Shown here: positions 55,677-64,000 of the stretch, in pieces
Position numbering within the stretch: position 1 is the first letter of the stretch
How the letters are laid out: the number at the start of each line of letters is the position of its first letter
Origin: JAQBQH01 sp035607415
GTDB taxonomy: Bacteria > Myxococcota_A > Polyangia > Palsa-1104
NCBI GenBank assembly: GCA_035607415.1
Contig: DATNAQ010000044.1
Location: 1-64,000 of the forward strand
DNA: 64,000 bases
Direction of reading: 5' to 3'
Made by a program: the position numbers and the translations under genes
Notes under the pieces: model-generated
The model's database searches: none
The model's input: the letters and a program-made list of their open reading frames with translations, nothing else
Told to the model about the DNA's origin: nothing

Positions 55677-56930
55677 TCAACGCATCGCCGTGTCGTAGTC
55701 GTGCGCGGTGAGCTTCCGCAGCGATGGGACGGCGAACATCGTGACCACCGCGGCGAGCACGCAGGCGATGCCGCCCGAGGTGACCGAGAAGCGCGGGCCG
55801 ACGGCGCGCGCGACCACACCCGCCTCGAACTCCCCGAGCTGCGGACCCCCGATGAAGAAGATCATGTTCACCGAGGTCATGCGCCCGCGCAGCTCGTCGG
55901 GCGTGAGCAGCTGCCGCAACGTCTGACGCACGACCATGCTCACGGTGTCGGCGGCGCCGCTCAGCGCCAGGAGCACGAGCGACAGCGGCAGCCACGGCGA
56001 GACGCCGAAGAGCGCGACCGCGGCGCCGTAGATCACGATCGACCACAAGACCGCGGCGCCCTGGCGATGGATGGTGCCGCGCGAGGCGAGCAGCGCGGCA
56101 GCGACGGCGGCGCCGGCCGGCTGCGCCGCGTAGAGCAGGCCGAGGCCGCGCGGGCCGACGTGCAGCAGGCGATCGGCGTACACGGGCAAGAGGAGCAGCG
56201 AGCCGGCGAAGAAGGTGGCGATGGCGTCGAGCACCATCGTCGACAGGATGATCGGCGTGCGCGCGATGAAGCGCAGCCCGTCGAGCATGGCGCCGATGGA
56301 GATGTTGACCGAGCTGCGCGGCGGCGCCCGGTGGTGCATGGCGAGCAGCGCCGCGATCACGGCGGCGAACGAGACGCCGTCGAGGACGTAGACGGGGAAG
56401 ACGCCGCTCCAGGCGATGATCAGGCCGGCCAGCGACGGGCCGGCGATGGCGGCGATCTCCCACGCCATGGCATGCAGGCTGAGCGCGTTGGCCAGGTGCT
56501 CGCGCGGGACGAGCAGCGGCACGAGCGATTGGCGCGCCGGCGAGTCGAGCGCGAGCGCGGCGCCGCCGAGCGCGATGACCGCGTACATGACGCCGGGCGT
56601 GATGTGGCCCGAGCGCGTGGTCCAGGCGAGCGTGAGCGAGCAGGCGGCCATGAGCGACTGCGAGAGGATCATGAGGCGGCGGCGATCGAGCGCGTCGGCG
56701 ATGACGCCGCCGCCGAGCGCGAAGATCACGATGGGGACGACGCGGCAGAGGCCGATCATGCCGAGCGCCAGCGACGAGCCGGTGAGCTTGTAGATCTGAT
56801 AGGGCACGGCCACCGTCTGCATCTGCGAGCCGGTGAGCGAGACGATCTGGCCGAAAAACAGGAGTCGGAAATCGCGCGAGCGCAGCGCGGCGAGGCGACC
56901 CGAGCGCGGCTCCTCGCCGGAGGCCGTCAC
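55677..56930 (-). CDS. MFS transporter (EntS-like MFS_3)
   Basis: The product is 417 residues from the GTG at 56930. About eleven or twelve hydrophobic helices are visible. The N-terminal segment RSRDFRLLFFGQIVSLTGSQMQ is the MFS_3 signature, and GVIADALDRRRLMI is the conserved loop 2-3 motif. EntS-like exporters move siderophores or drugs by proton antiport; the substrate here is unknown. No clear Shine-Dalgarno precedes the GTG. The frame continues upstream but without membrane segments. It ends three bases from the convergent secreted protein gene. Confidence 0.85.
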   Translation of the reverse strand: MTASGEEPRSGRLAALRSRDFRLLFFGQIVSLTGSQMQTVAVPYQIYKLTGSSLALGMIGLCRVVPIVIFALGGGVIADALDRRRLMILSQSLMAACSLTLAWTTRSGHITPGVMYAVIALGGAALALDSPARQSLVPLLVPREHLANALSLHAMAWEIAAIAGPSLAGLIIAWSGVFPVYVLDGVSFAAVIAALLAMHHRAPPRSSVNISIGAMLDGLRFIARTPIILSTMVLDAIATFFAGSLLLLPVYADRLLHVGPRGLGLLYAAQPAGAAVAAALLASRGTIHRQGAAVLWSIVIYGAAVALFGVSPWLPLSLVLLALSGAADTVSMVVRQTLRQLLTPDELRGRMTSVNMIFFIGGPQLGEFEAGVVARAVGPRFSVTSGGIACVLAAVVTMFAVPSLRKLTAHDYDTAMR

Positions 56931-57108
56931 GAGGCCGAGGCGCGCTCGGAGAGCGCGCCGGACGCTGGCTGGTCGGACTCGCGCGCACGCCCGGAGCGCG
57001 CGGCGAGGCGTACGATGGTTACGGTGAGCCGCGCGCGAGGACGTACGCGCGAAGATGGCCAGCCAGCGGCGGCCGCAGCAGGCGTCAGGCGAGGAGCCGC
57101 GCTCGATT

Positions 57109-58803
57109 TCACTCCCGCATTGTAAAGCGAAGGCGGCGCGCGCCCACGCCGAAGACGATGACGACGAGGAATGCGCCGGTCGTACCGCCGCGCTGACGGG
57201 AGGGCGCCGCGCAGCCACAACCGGGGTTGCCGCCGGCCGCGGGATTGGGGCCTACGCCGTTGCCGCCGGAGCCGCTGCCGGCGCCGCCGCCGCCGCTGCC
57301 GGCCGAGCCGCCGTTGCCGGTCGGCGTCGACGAGGGCACGCACTGACCCATCACGCATTCGTGCTTGGGCGGGCAGACGGCGCCGTCGCAGGCGTCCTTG
57401 CAGGCGCCGGCGTCGCAGTACTGCCCGGCGGGACAGCCGTTCGGGCACGACGGGTCGATGCACGCGCCCGTCGACGCGTCGCACGAGAGCGGCGCCGAGC
57501 AGGTGACGCCGCCGCACGCGCTGCAGCCGGGCAGGCACAAGCCGCCGACGCAGACCTGCCCGCCGCCGCACGACACGCCGGCGCACGGATCGACGCACGC
57601 GCCGTTGCGGCAGCGGATGCCGTGCGGGCAGACGATGCCGTCGCAGGCGGTACCGCAGGCGCCGCCGTGGCACACCTGGTCGGGCGGGCAGCTGACGCCT
57701 TCGCAGCTGGCGTCGATGCACACGCCGCGCATCGGATCGCACGCGGTGTCGGGGCTGCAGGCGAACTCCTGGCCGAGCGTGCAGCGCCCCACGCACTCGC
57801 CGTTGACGCAGACCTCGAGCGGGTTGTCGCAGACGGCGCCGTCGTCGACGACGCCATTGCAGTCGTTGTCGAGGCCGTCGCAGCGCTCGGGCGCGCCGCC
57901 GCCGAGCGGCGTGCACTTCAGCGTGCCGCCGTCGCAGGTGGTGACGCCGCCGCCGCACACGCCCTTTTGGCCCGTGTCGCAGGCGACGCCGGCGCCGCCG
58001 CACTCGACGCCGTCGACGCTCATCACCGGGTTGGTGAAGTCGGCGCTCGTGGTTTTGAAGGTGTCTTCCCACGCGAAGTAGAACTTCCGCGACGCGAGCT
58101 TGCTGAGGTACGTCAAAAGGTGGATGTACGGCGCAGCGCCGCCACCGTCGGGGTTGAAGGCGCGCTGCGAGTAGTAGGCGTAGCCGACGCCGCCGGCGAA
58201 GCGCGGGATGGTCGCGCAGCAGTCGCCGCCGGCGCAGCTGCCCGCGCTGGCGTGGTCCTCGGGCGTGACGAGGAAGAAGCCGATGTCGCCGCCCTTGTAG
58301 GCGGGATCGTTGCGCACGTCGAGCAGCACCGACGCGCCGGCGGCCGCGTTGCAGTCGAGCATCGGGTGCAGGTCGCCCGGCTGCGGCGCGGCGCCGGTGA
58401 CGTTGTACCAGCCGAAGACGCTCCCGAAGCGCGCGCCGCCGCGCGTGACGACGGTGAACGTCAGCGCGCAGGTCGGGTGGAACGTCTCGGGCGTGGTCTT
58501 GGCGTCAGCGACGGGATCGAGCCCCGAGAGCAGCGACGGGATGCAGCTGTTGTCGTTGGGCGCGTGCCACATCGTGGTCTCGCAGGTGCCGTGCTTGCCG
58601 TCGTCGCAGGTGGACGAGCCGCCGGGGCACGACGCGCCGATGTTGCAGACGCCGGCGGCGGTGCACTGACACGCGAAGGTGGCGCCGAGGCCCGTCGGCG
58701 TGCCGCCGTTGCAGCCCGCGGACGATGGGATGGCGGTGCCGTTCGGTTGCGTGAGGGCGAAGGCGGGAGTGGACAGAAACAGAATGGCGAGCGCGAGCCG
58801 CAT
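57109..58803 (-). CDS. MYXO-CTERM Cys-rich surface protein with MopE-like motif
   Basis: This 564-residue exported protein starts with a Sec signal (MRLALAILFLSTPAFA). The N-terminal half is beta-rich with scattered Cys; the middle has ERCDGLDNDCNGVVDDG, the MopE-type metal-binding motif. A tandem array of short Cys repeats (CEGVSCPPDQVCHGGACG and similar) follows. The C-terminus has a Gly/Ser linker, GCGC, a hydrophobic segment (TTGAFLVVIVFGVGA) and RRLRF, the MYXO-CTERM sorting signal. It is therefore expected to be surface-anchored. The signal strongly supports a Myxococcota host. It is divergent from the next convergent gene by about 80 bases. Confidence 0.88.
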   Translation of the reverse strand: MRLALAILFLSTPAFALTQPNGTAIPSSAGCNGGTPTGLGATFACQCTAAGVCNIGASCPGGSSTCDDGKHGTCETTMWHAPNDNSCIPSLLSGLDPVADAKTTPETFHPTCALTFTVVTRGGARFGSVFGWYNVTGAAPQPGDLHPMLDCNAAAGASVLLDVRNDPAYKGGDIGFFLVTPEDHASAGSCAGGDCCATIPRFAGGVGYAYYSQRAFNPDGGGAAPYIHLLTYLSKLASRKFYFAWEDTFKTTSADFTNPVMSVDGVECGGAGVACDTGQKGVCGGGVTTCDGGTLKCTPLGGGAPERCDGLDNDCNGVVDDGAVCDNPLEVCVNGECVGRCTLGQEFACSPDTACDPMRGVCIDASCEGVSCPPDQVCHGGACGTACDGIVCPHGIRCRNGACVDPCAGVSCGGGQVCVGGLCLPGCSACGGVTCSAPLSCDASTGACIDPSCPNGCPAGQYCDAGACKDACDGAVCPPKHECVMGQCVPSSTPTGNGGSAGSGGGGAGSGSGGNGVGPNPAAGGNPGCGCAAPSRQRGGTTGAFLVVIVFGVGARRLRFTMRE

Positions 58804-58883
58804 GGTGCCCTCCTCGACGGGAGCGCACCGTAACTCACGCTTGAGTCACTGACAAGGCGTCTTTTGCGACGCGCGGACTTGCG

Positions 58884-59774
58884 CTAGCGCTTGGCGGCGG
58901 CGCTGACCGGCGCGGGCGCCGGCTTCTTCTTGTTCGACTGCGACGACGACGCGGACACGGGCACCGGCGGCGCATCGATCGGCGGCAGCTGCTCCGAGGT
59001 CGTTTCCTCGATCACTTCATCGTCGCTGACGGCGTTCGGCTCCCACGAGTCGGCGTCGTCCATCGGGCGCGACACGATCGGGCTGGCGCGCACCACCATC
59101 GCCTCGAGCTTGGCCGCCGACATCGAGGCGGCGGCCTTCTCGAGCGTCTCGGCGGCCTGCGAGCGGGCGTCGCCGAGGCCGAATGTCTTCTGCGCGGCGT
59201 CGACGATGCAGGCCCACACCAGCGGCGGCGAGAGGTTCTCGGCCATGATCTCGGGCGTCAGGTGCTCGAGCGCGAGCTTGGGATCGAAGCTGCCCTTCGA
59301 CAAGCCGTGCGCGAGCATCTCGGCGACGACGGCGGGCGGCGCGTCCTTGACCCACTCGTGCGGCGGCACGTGCTTGACGACGTCCTCGGCGCTGGTGAGC
59401 CCGTCGGTGATGGCGCGGCCGAGGATGTCGCCCATCCAGCGCTTGCCGGCGGCCGAGGCGGTGCCGCCGACGGTCGTCAGGTTGGCGGCCTCGGCGGCGT
59501 CGCGCAAGCAGCTCCAGACCACGGTGGCCTCGAGGTGCTCGGCGAGCACCGTCGGCGGCGCGACCTCGAGCACGCTCTCGGGCGTGAGGCGCCCGGTCTT
59601 GAGCGCGCCGGCGATGAGCTGCGACGTCAGCTCGCGCGGCAGCTGTGCGACGAGGACCTCCGGCGTCGCGTGCGCAAGCATTTCGCGCGCGTCGGTCAGC
59701 CCATGTTTGATCCCCTCGTGCAGCGCGTAGCCGAGCCAGGCCGTGCCGCGTTCGCCCGAATCGCCAGTGCCCAT
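58884..59774 (-). CDS. internally duplicated helical protein
   Basis: The product is 296 residues from the ATG at 59774. Two similar helical units are visible: GLTDAREMLAHATPEVLVAQ with LEATVVWSCLRDAAEAANL, and GLTSAEDVVKHVPPHEWV with LSPPLVWACIVDAAQKTFGL. Each ends in a Trp-(S/A)-Cys motif. The C-terminal third is acidic and Pro/Ser/Lys-rich, probably disordered. No membrane segment or signal peptide is present. I do not recognise the family. The opposite-strand gene (BoxD-like) starts about 84 bases away. Confidence 0.7.
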   Translation of the reverse strand: MGTGDSGERGTAWLGYALHEGIKHGLTDAREMLAHATPEVLVAQLPRELTSQLIAGALKTGRLTPESVLEVAPPTVLAEHLEATVVWSCLRDAAEAANLTTVGGTASAAGKRWMGDILGRAITDGLTSAEDVVKHVPPHEWVKDAPPAVVAEMLAHGLSKGSFDPKLALEHLTPEIMAENLSPPLVWACIVDAAQKTFGLGDARSQAAETLEKAAASMSAAKLEAMVVRASPIVSRPMDDADSWEPNAVSDDEVIEETTSEQLPPIDAPPVPVSASSSQSNKKKPAPAPVSAAAKR

Positions 59775-59857
59775 GGTGCCCCCGTGTGCCGTTAAAAGGT
59801 GAAAGTGCGCTCTCCACAGTACCACAGCGCGAATCATTCCGGTATAGACTCCCGCGC

Positions 59858-61435
<1,578 letters not shown>

Positions 61436-61480
61436 AACGGCATCACAGCCACGCGCGGCGGGGGCATCGTAGGATTGGGC

Positions 61481-62341
61481 ATGCTCCGCCGGTTCCTCTT
61501 CACGATTGCGTTCGGTCTCGCCGCCTGCGGCACGGGCGCGAAGCGGCCGTCGCGCGACGTGGTGCGCGCGTGCGAGACGATGACCGCCTGCGGCTACGAG
61601 AGCGACTTCGCCGTCTGCATCGACGGGCTCGCCGATCTCGCGAACAGCACGGCGCGCTACGGCACCGCCGGTCTCGGGCCGAGCGAGCTCGCGTGCCTCG
61701 GACGGGCGGGCGACGACTGCGACGCGGCCGAGCGCTGCTTCAACATGGGCGCGCCGGTCACCGACTGCGGCACGCCGATGACGCTCACCAGCAGCTGCGA
61801 CGGCGAGATCGATCGAGCCTGCGTGAGCGGACGGACACGCGCGTTCGACTGCTCGTCGGTGGGGCTGCACTGCATCATGGCAAGCGGCGGGTTCGGGGAA
61901 TGCGCCGCGGCCGCGTGCGGCGCGCAGGCGGGCAGCGGCTGCACCGACTCGACCACGCTCGCGTCGTGCCAGGGCGGCGTCGAGACGCGGCTCGACTGCA
62001 GCATCGACGGCGGCGGCTGCGTCGCCGACACGAGCGGCAGCGCCTGGCGCTGCGGCGGCGCCGGCGCGGCGTGCAGCTCGCCCGATCATTGCGACCACGA
62101 CACGCTCGTGCGCTGCGACGGGCACGAGAGCCGCGTCGACTGCGCGGCGCGCGGCTTGCGTTGCGTCGTGTTCGCCGACGGTTTCACCGACTGCGCCAAC
62201 GGCAACACGTGCAACGAGCACGACGAAGCCAGCTGCGCTCCGGACGGCAAGATCTCGTACTGCTATCTCGGCCTGCCGCTCGTCACCGATTGCATCGCGG
62301 ACGGGTTCACCGGCTGTTCGGCGAGCGGCTGCGTTCGCTGA
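61481..62341 (+). CDS. Cys-rich lipoprotein
   Basis: The product is 286 residues from the ATG at 61481; a TTG at 61475 opens the frame. The signal MLRRFLFTIAFGLAAC is lipobox-type. More than twenty Cys lie in the mature part in short repeats such as DCSSVGLHCIMASGGFGEC and CDGHESRVDCAARGLRC, a pattern of disulphide-bonded repeats with a conserved D-C-x(3-8)-G-x-x-C. It belongs with other Cys-rich lipoproteins of this window (20842, 37141). Function unknown. Confidence 0.75.
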   Translation: MLRRFLFTIAFGLAACGTGAKRPSRDVVRACETMTACGYESDFAVCIDGLADLANSTARYGTAGLGPSELACLGRAGDDCDAAERCFNMGAPVTDCGTPMTLTSSCDGEIDRACVSGRTRAFDCSSVGLHCIMASGGFGECAAAACGAQAGSGCTDSTTLASCQGGVETRLDCSIDGGGCVADTSGSAWRCGGAGAACSSPDHCDHDTLVRCDGHESRVDCAARGLRCVVFADGFTDCANGNTCNEHDEASCAPDGKISYCYLGLPLVTDCIADGFTGCSASGCVR

Positions 62342-62434
62342 CCGCGCTCGCTAACCAAATCGTCAAACCAAACGGTCAATTGCCGACGCGGCGCGGCGTG
62401 GATTCTCGACGGCAGGAACGCTAGAAACGTCGCC

Positions 62435-63484
62435 ATGGGATCGATTGCGCTCGGCTCGGGCATTGCGCTCGGCGAGCATGAAGTGACGAACGAAGCACTC
62501 TCGCGCGTCTGTGACACCAACGACGACTGGATCCGCGAACGCACCGGCATCGCCACCCGCTATTACGTCGCCGACGGCACGTCGACGTCGGATCTGGGTG
62601 TGCGCGCCGCGGAGAAGGCGCTCGCAGACGCGAACCTCGGTCCCGGCGACATCGACTACGTGGTCTTCGCGACGATGACGCCGGACTACTACTTCCCCGG
62701 TGCCGGCGTGCTGCTGCAGGAGAAGCTCGGGCTCGGCAAGGTGCCGTCGCTCGACATCCGGCAGCAGTGCACCGGCTTCATCTACGGGCTGCAGGTTGCG
62801 GACGCATTGCTCCGCACGAAGGTGGCGAAGCGGCTGCTCCTCGTCGGAGCGGAGGTGCACTCGGGCTTCATGCCGTGGCGCGATCACGGGATCGTGTTCG
62901 GCACGTCGAAGGCGAAGCTGACGCCGGAAGAGTTCGCGTTCAACACGCGCTATCGCGATCGCACCGTCTTGTTCGGCGACGGCGCGGGGGCGGTCGTGCT
63001 CGAGTGGAGCGACGAAGAGCGCGGGCTCGTCGACGTCGTCCTGCACTCCGACGGGCATTACGCCGAGAAGCTGTTCGTGCCGTCGGGGTTCAAGTTTCGG
63101 CCGTACATCACCGAGGAGATGGTGCGCGAAGGGCGCCACATCCCGGACATGGACGGGCAGCGCGTGTTCCGCATGGCGGTCGCCAAGCTGCCCGAGGTGG
63201 TGCACGAGGTCTTGCACAAGAGCGGGCACAAGCTCGACGACGTGAAGCTGCTGCTCGCGCACCAGGCGAACTTGCGGCTCAACGAGGCGGTGCAGAAGGC
63301 GCTCGGGCTCGGCGATGATCGCGTCGCCAACAACATCCAGCGCTACGGGAACACCACGGCGGCGACGATCCCGATCTTGTACGACGAGTGCAGGAAGGCG
63401 GGGCGGATCGAGCGCGGAGATCTGGTGTGCTTCGTCGCGCTCGGCGCCGGGTTTCACTGGGGCGCGGCGCTGTGGCGCGAATGA
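62435..63484 (+). CDS. 3-oxoacyl-ACP synthase III (FabH-like KAS III)
   Basis: This 349-residue condensing enzyme has the triad of the family: Cys in DIRQQCTGFIYGLQ, His in LLLAHQANLRL and Asn in NNIQRYGNTTAATIP. The NDDWIRERTGIATR segment near the start is the normal FabH motif. It starts fatty-acid or other acyl-chain synthesis by condensing acyl-CoA with malonyl-ACP, or acts in a specialised pathway. A longer insertion around KLFVPSGFKFRPYITEEM suggests a non-housekeeping variant. It is followed by a palindrome and converges with the Hsp20 gene. Confidence 0.88.
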   Translation: MGSIALGSGIALGEHEVTNEALSRVCDTNDDWIRERTGIATRYYVADGTSTSDLGVRAAEKALADANLGPGDIDYVVFATMTPDYYFPGAGVLLQEKLGLGKVPSLDIRQQCTGFIYGLQVADALLRTKVAKRLLLVGAEVHSGFMPWRDHGIVFGTSKAKLTPEEFAFNTRYRDRTVLFGDGAGAVVLEWSDEERGLVDVVLHSDGHYAEKLFVPSGFKFRPYITEEMVREGRHIPDMDGQRVFRMAVAKLPEVVHEVLHKSGHKLDDVKLLLAHQANLRLNEAVQKALGLGDDRVANNIQRYGNTTAATIPILYDECRKAGRIERGDLVCFVALGAGFHWGAALWRE

Positions 63485-63492
63485 GGCGCGGG

Positions 63493-63520
63493 GGAATTAA
63501 TGAAGCGCTTGATTAATTCC
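63493..63520. repeat. palindrome between convergent genes
   Basis: GGAATTAAT (63493-63501) and ATTAATTCC (63512-63520) enclose GAAGCGCTTG, which includes the palindrome AAGCGCTT. It is AT-rich against a GC-rich background and lies just after the KAS III stop. Short direct copies of GCGCTTCA follow. It may serve as a bidirectional 3' end signal. Confidence 0.65.
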
Positions 63521-63545
63521 ACGCGCTTCAGGCGCTTCACACGCC

Positions 63546-64000
63546 TCAGGCGCTGCCCGCCTTCGCCGTCTTCGTCCCGCCGCCGGCCCCGCCGGTCTTG
63601 ATCTGCACCTTCTTGGCCTGCTGCTCGCGCGACTTCGGCACCTTGAGCGTCAAGACGCCGTCGCGCAGCTCGGCGTCGACGTGCGCCTCGTCGATGTCCG
63701 TCGGCAGCGTGAAGGTGCGCGTGAAGCTGCCGTAGTTGCGCTCGACGGCGTAGTAGCGATCGTTCTCTTCGCGCTTCTCCATCTCGCGCTTGCCCGACAC
63801 CGACAGGCGGTTCTTGGCGATGCTGATGTCGAGATCCTCTTCCTGCACGCCGGGAAGATCAGCCTTGAAGACGTAGCCGTCGTTGTTCTCGCGGATCTCG
63901 AACTGCGGCACGAACGTCTGCGCCGGGTGGTGCAGGGCGCCGGTGCCGAAGATGTGGCGCAGCGGATCGAGCGAGAACATCTCGCGCATGACATCGAAGG
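63546..64000 (-). CDS. Hsp20/small heat-shock protein (5' end probably outside window)
   Basis: The visible frame gives an alpha-crystallin domain: FVPQFEIRENNDGYVFKADL near the N-terminus, NRLSVSGKRE, and LRDGVLTLKVPK near the end. A Lys/Gly/Ala-rich tail follows. An ATG at 63989 gives 147 residues, but the frame stays open to the edge with FDVMREMFSLDPL, typical of family members with a longer N-terminus, so the true start may lie outside. It is an ATP-independent holdase against aggregation. An RpoH-like sigma factor is encoded elsewhere in this window. Confidence 0.9.
   Translation of the reverse strand, partial: FDVMREMFSLDPLRHIFGTGALHHPAQTFVPQFEIRENNDGYVFKADLPGVQEEDLDISIAKNRLSVSGKREMEKREENDRYYAVERNYGSFTRTFTLPTDIDEAHVDAELRDGVLTLKVPKSREQQAKKVQIKTGGAGGGTKTAKAGSA

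Overview
The window is high-GC, densely packed bacterial DNA that looks like a member of the Myxococcota (delta-proteobacterial type). The grounds are a Cys-rich surface protein ending in a MYXO-CTERM-like GCGC/transmembrane/Arg tail (57109-58803), two Hanks-type Ser/Thr kinases with a C-terminal PEGA-like domain, an FHA-sigma54 activator fused in the myxobacterial style, many small Cys-rich lipoproteins, and a secreted copper monooxygenase carrying a haem-c motif. About 60 genes are supported. I saw no rRNA, tRNA, CRISPR array, IS element or phage gene. High GC makes long open frames appear opposite most real genes; these were discarded.

Layout. 1-11.7 kb: lipoproteins, a GIDE-domain membrane protein, a queuosine-precursor transporter, dgt, a crotonase, rnr, and an eight-repeat PQQ-type propeller lipoprotein followed by the monooxygenase group. 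11.7-16.7 kb: a large nested palindrome, the FHA-sigma54 activator translationally coupled to a Ser/Thr kinase, and pcnB. 16.7-25.7 kb: an STT3-like membrane glycosyltransferase coupled to queC, a methyltransferase, a Lys-rich histone-H1-like protein, a VWA protein, a HelD-type helicase and a CHAD protein. 25.7-30.6 kb: rhodanese/MauE/phosphatase operon, enoyl-CoA hydratase, and a TMTC-like protein. 30.6-36.1 kb: a complete isc operon (iscS-iscU-iscA-hscB-hscA-fdx) led by a MerR-type regulator with four C-terminal cysteines instead of IscR. 36.1-41.5 kb: a quinone-reductase-like dehydrogenase, rny, an RpoH-like sigma factor and an AlkD-like protein. 41.5-48.1 kb: a 1170-residue single-chain Nfn-like flavoprotein, a second kinase, and an ECF sigma/ChrR pair. 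48.2-54.8 kb: a MoeB-rhodanese fusion, a probable selenoprotein of the ArsC/Spx family, an orphan nuoB with an A-type Fe-S carrier, a glycolate-oxidase-like gene, a NUDIX gene and a cysteine synthase homologue. 54.8-64 kb: secreted Gly/His-rich protein, MFS exporter, MYXO-CTERM protein, internally duplicated protein, BoxD-like aldehyde dehydrogenase, a KAS III and Hsp20.

The genes are mainly housekeeping (RNA turnover, Fe-S assembly, queuosine, stress sigma factors) mixed with cell-envelope and signalling functions. The strongest unusual signals are the in-frame UGA with a SECIS-like hairpin at 49.67 kb, the MerR-led isc operon with a 19-bp-spacer promoter, the fused Nfn-like protein at 41.6-45.1 kb, and the 28-bp-arm palindrome at 11.76 kb.
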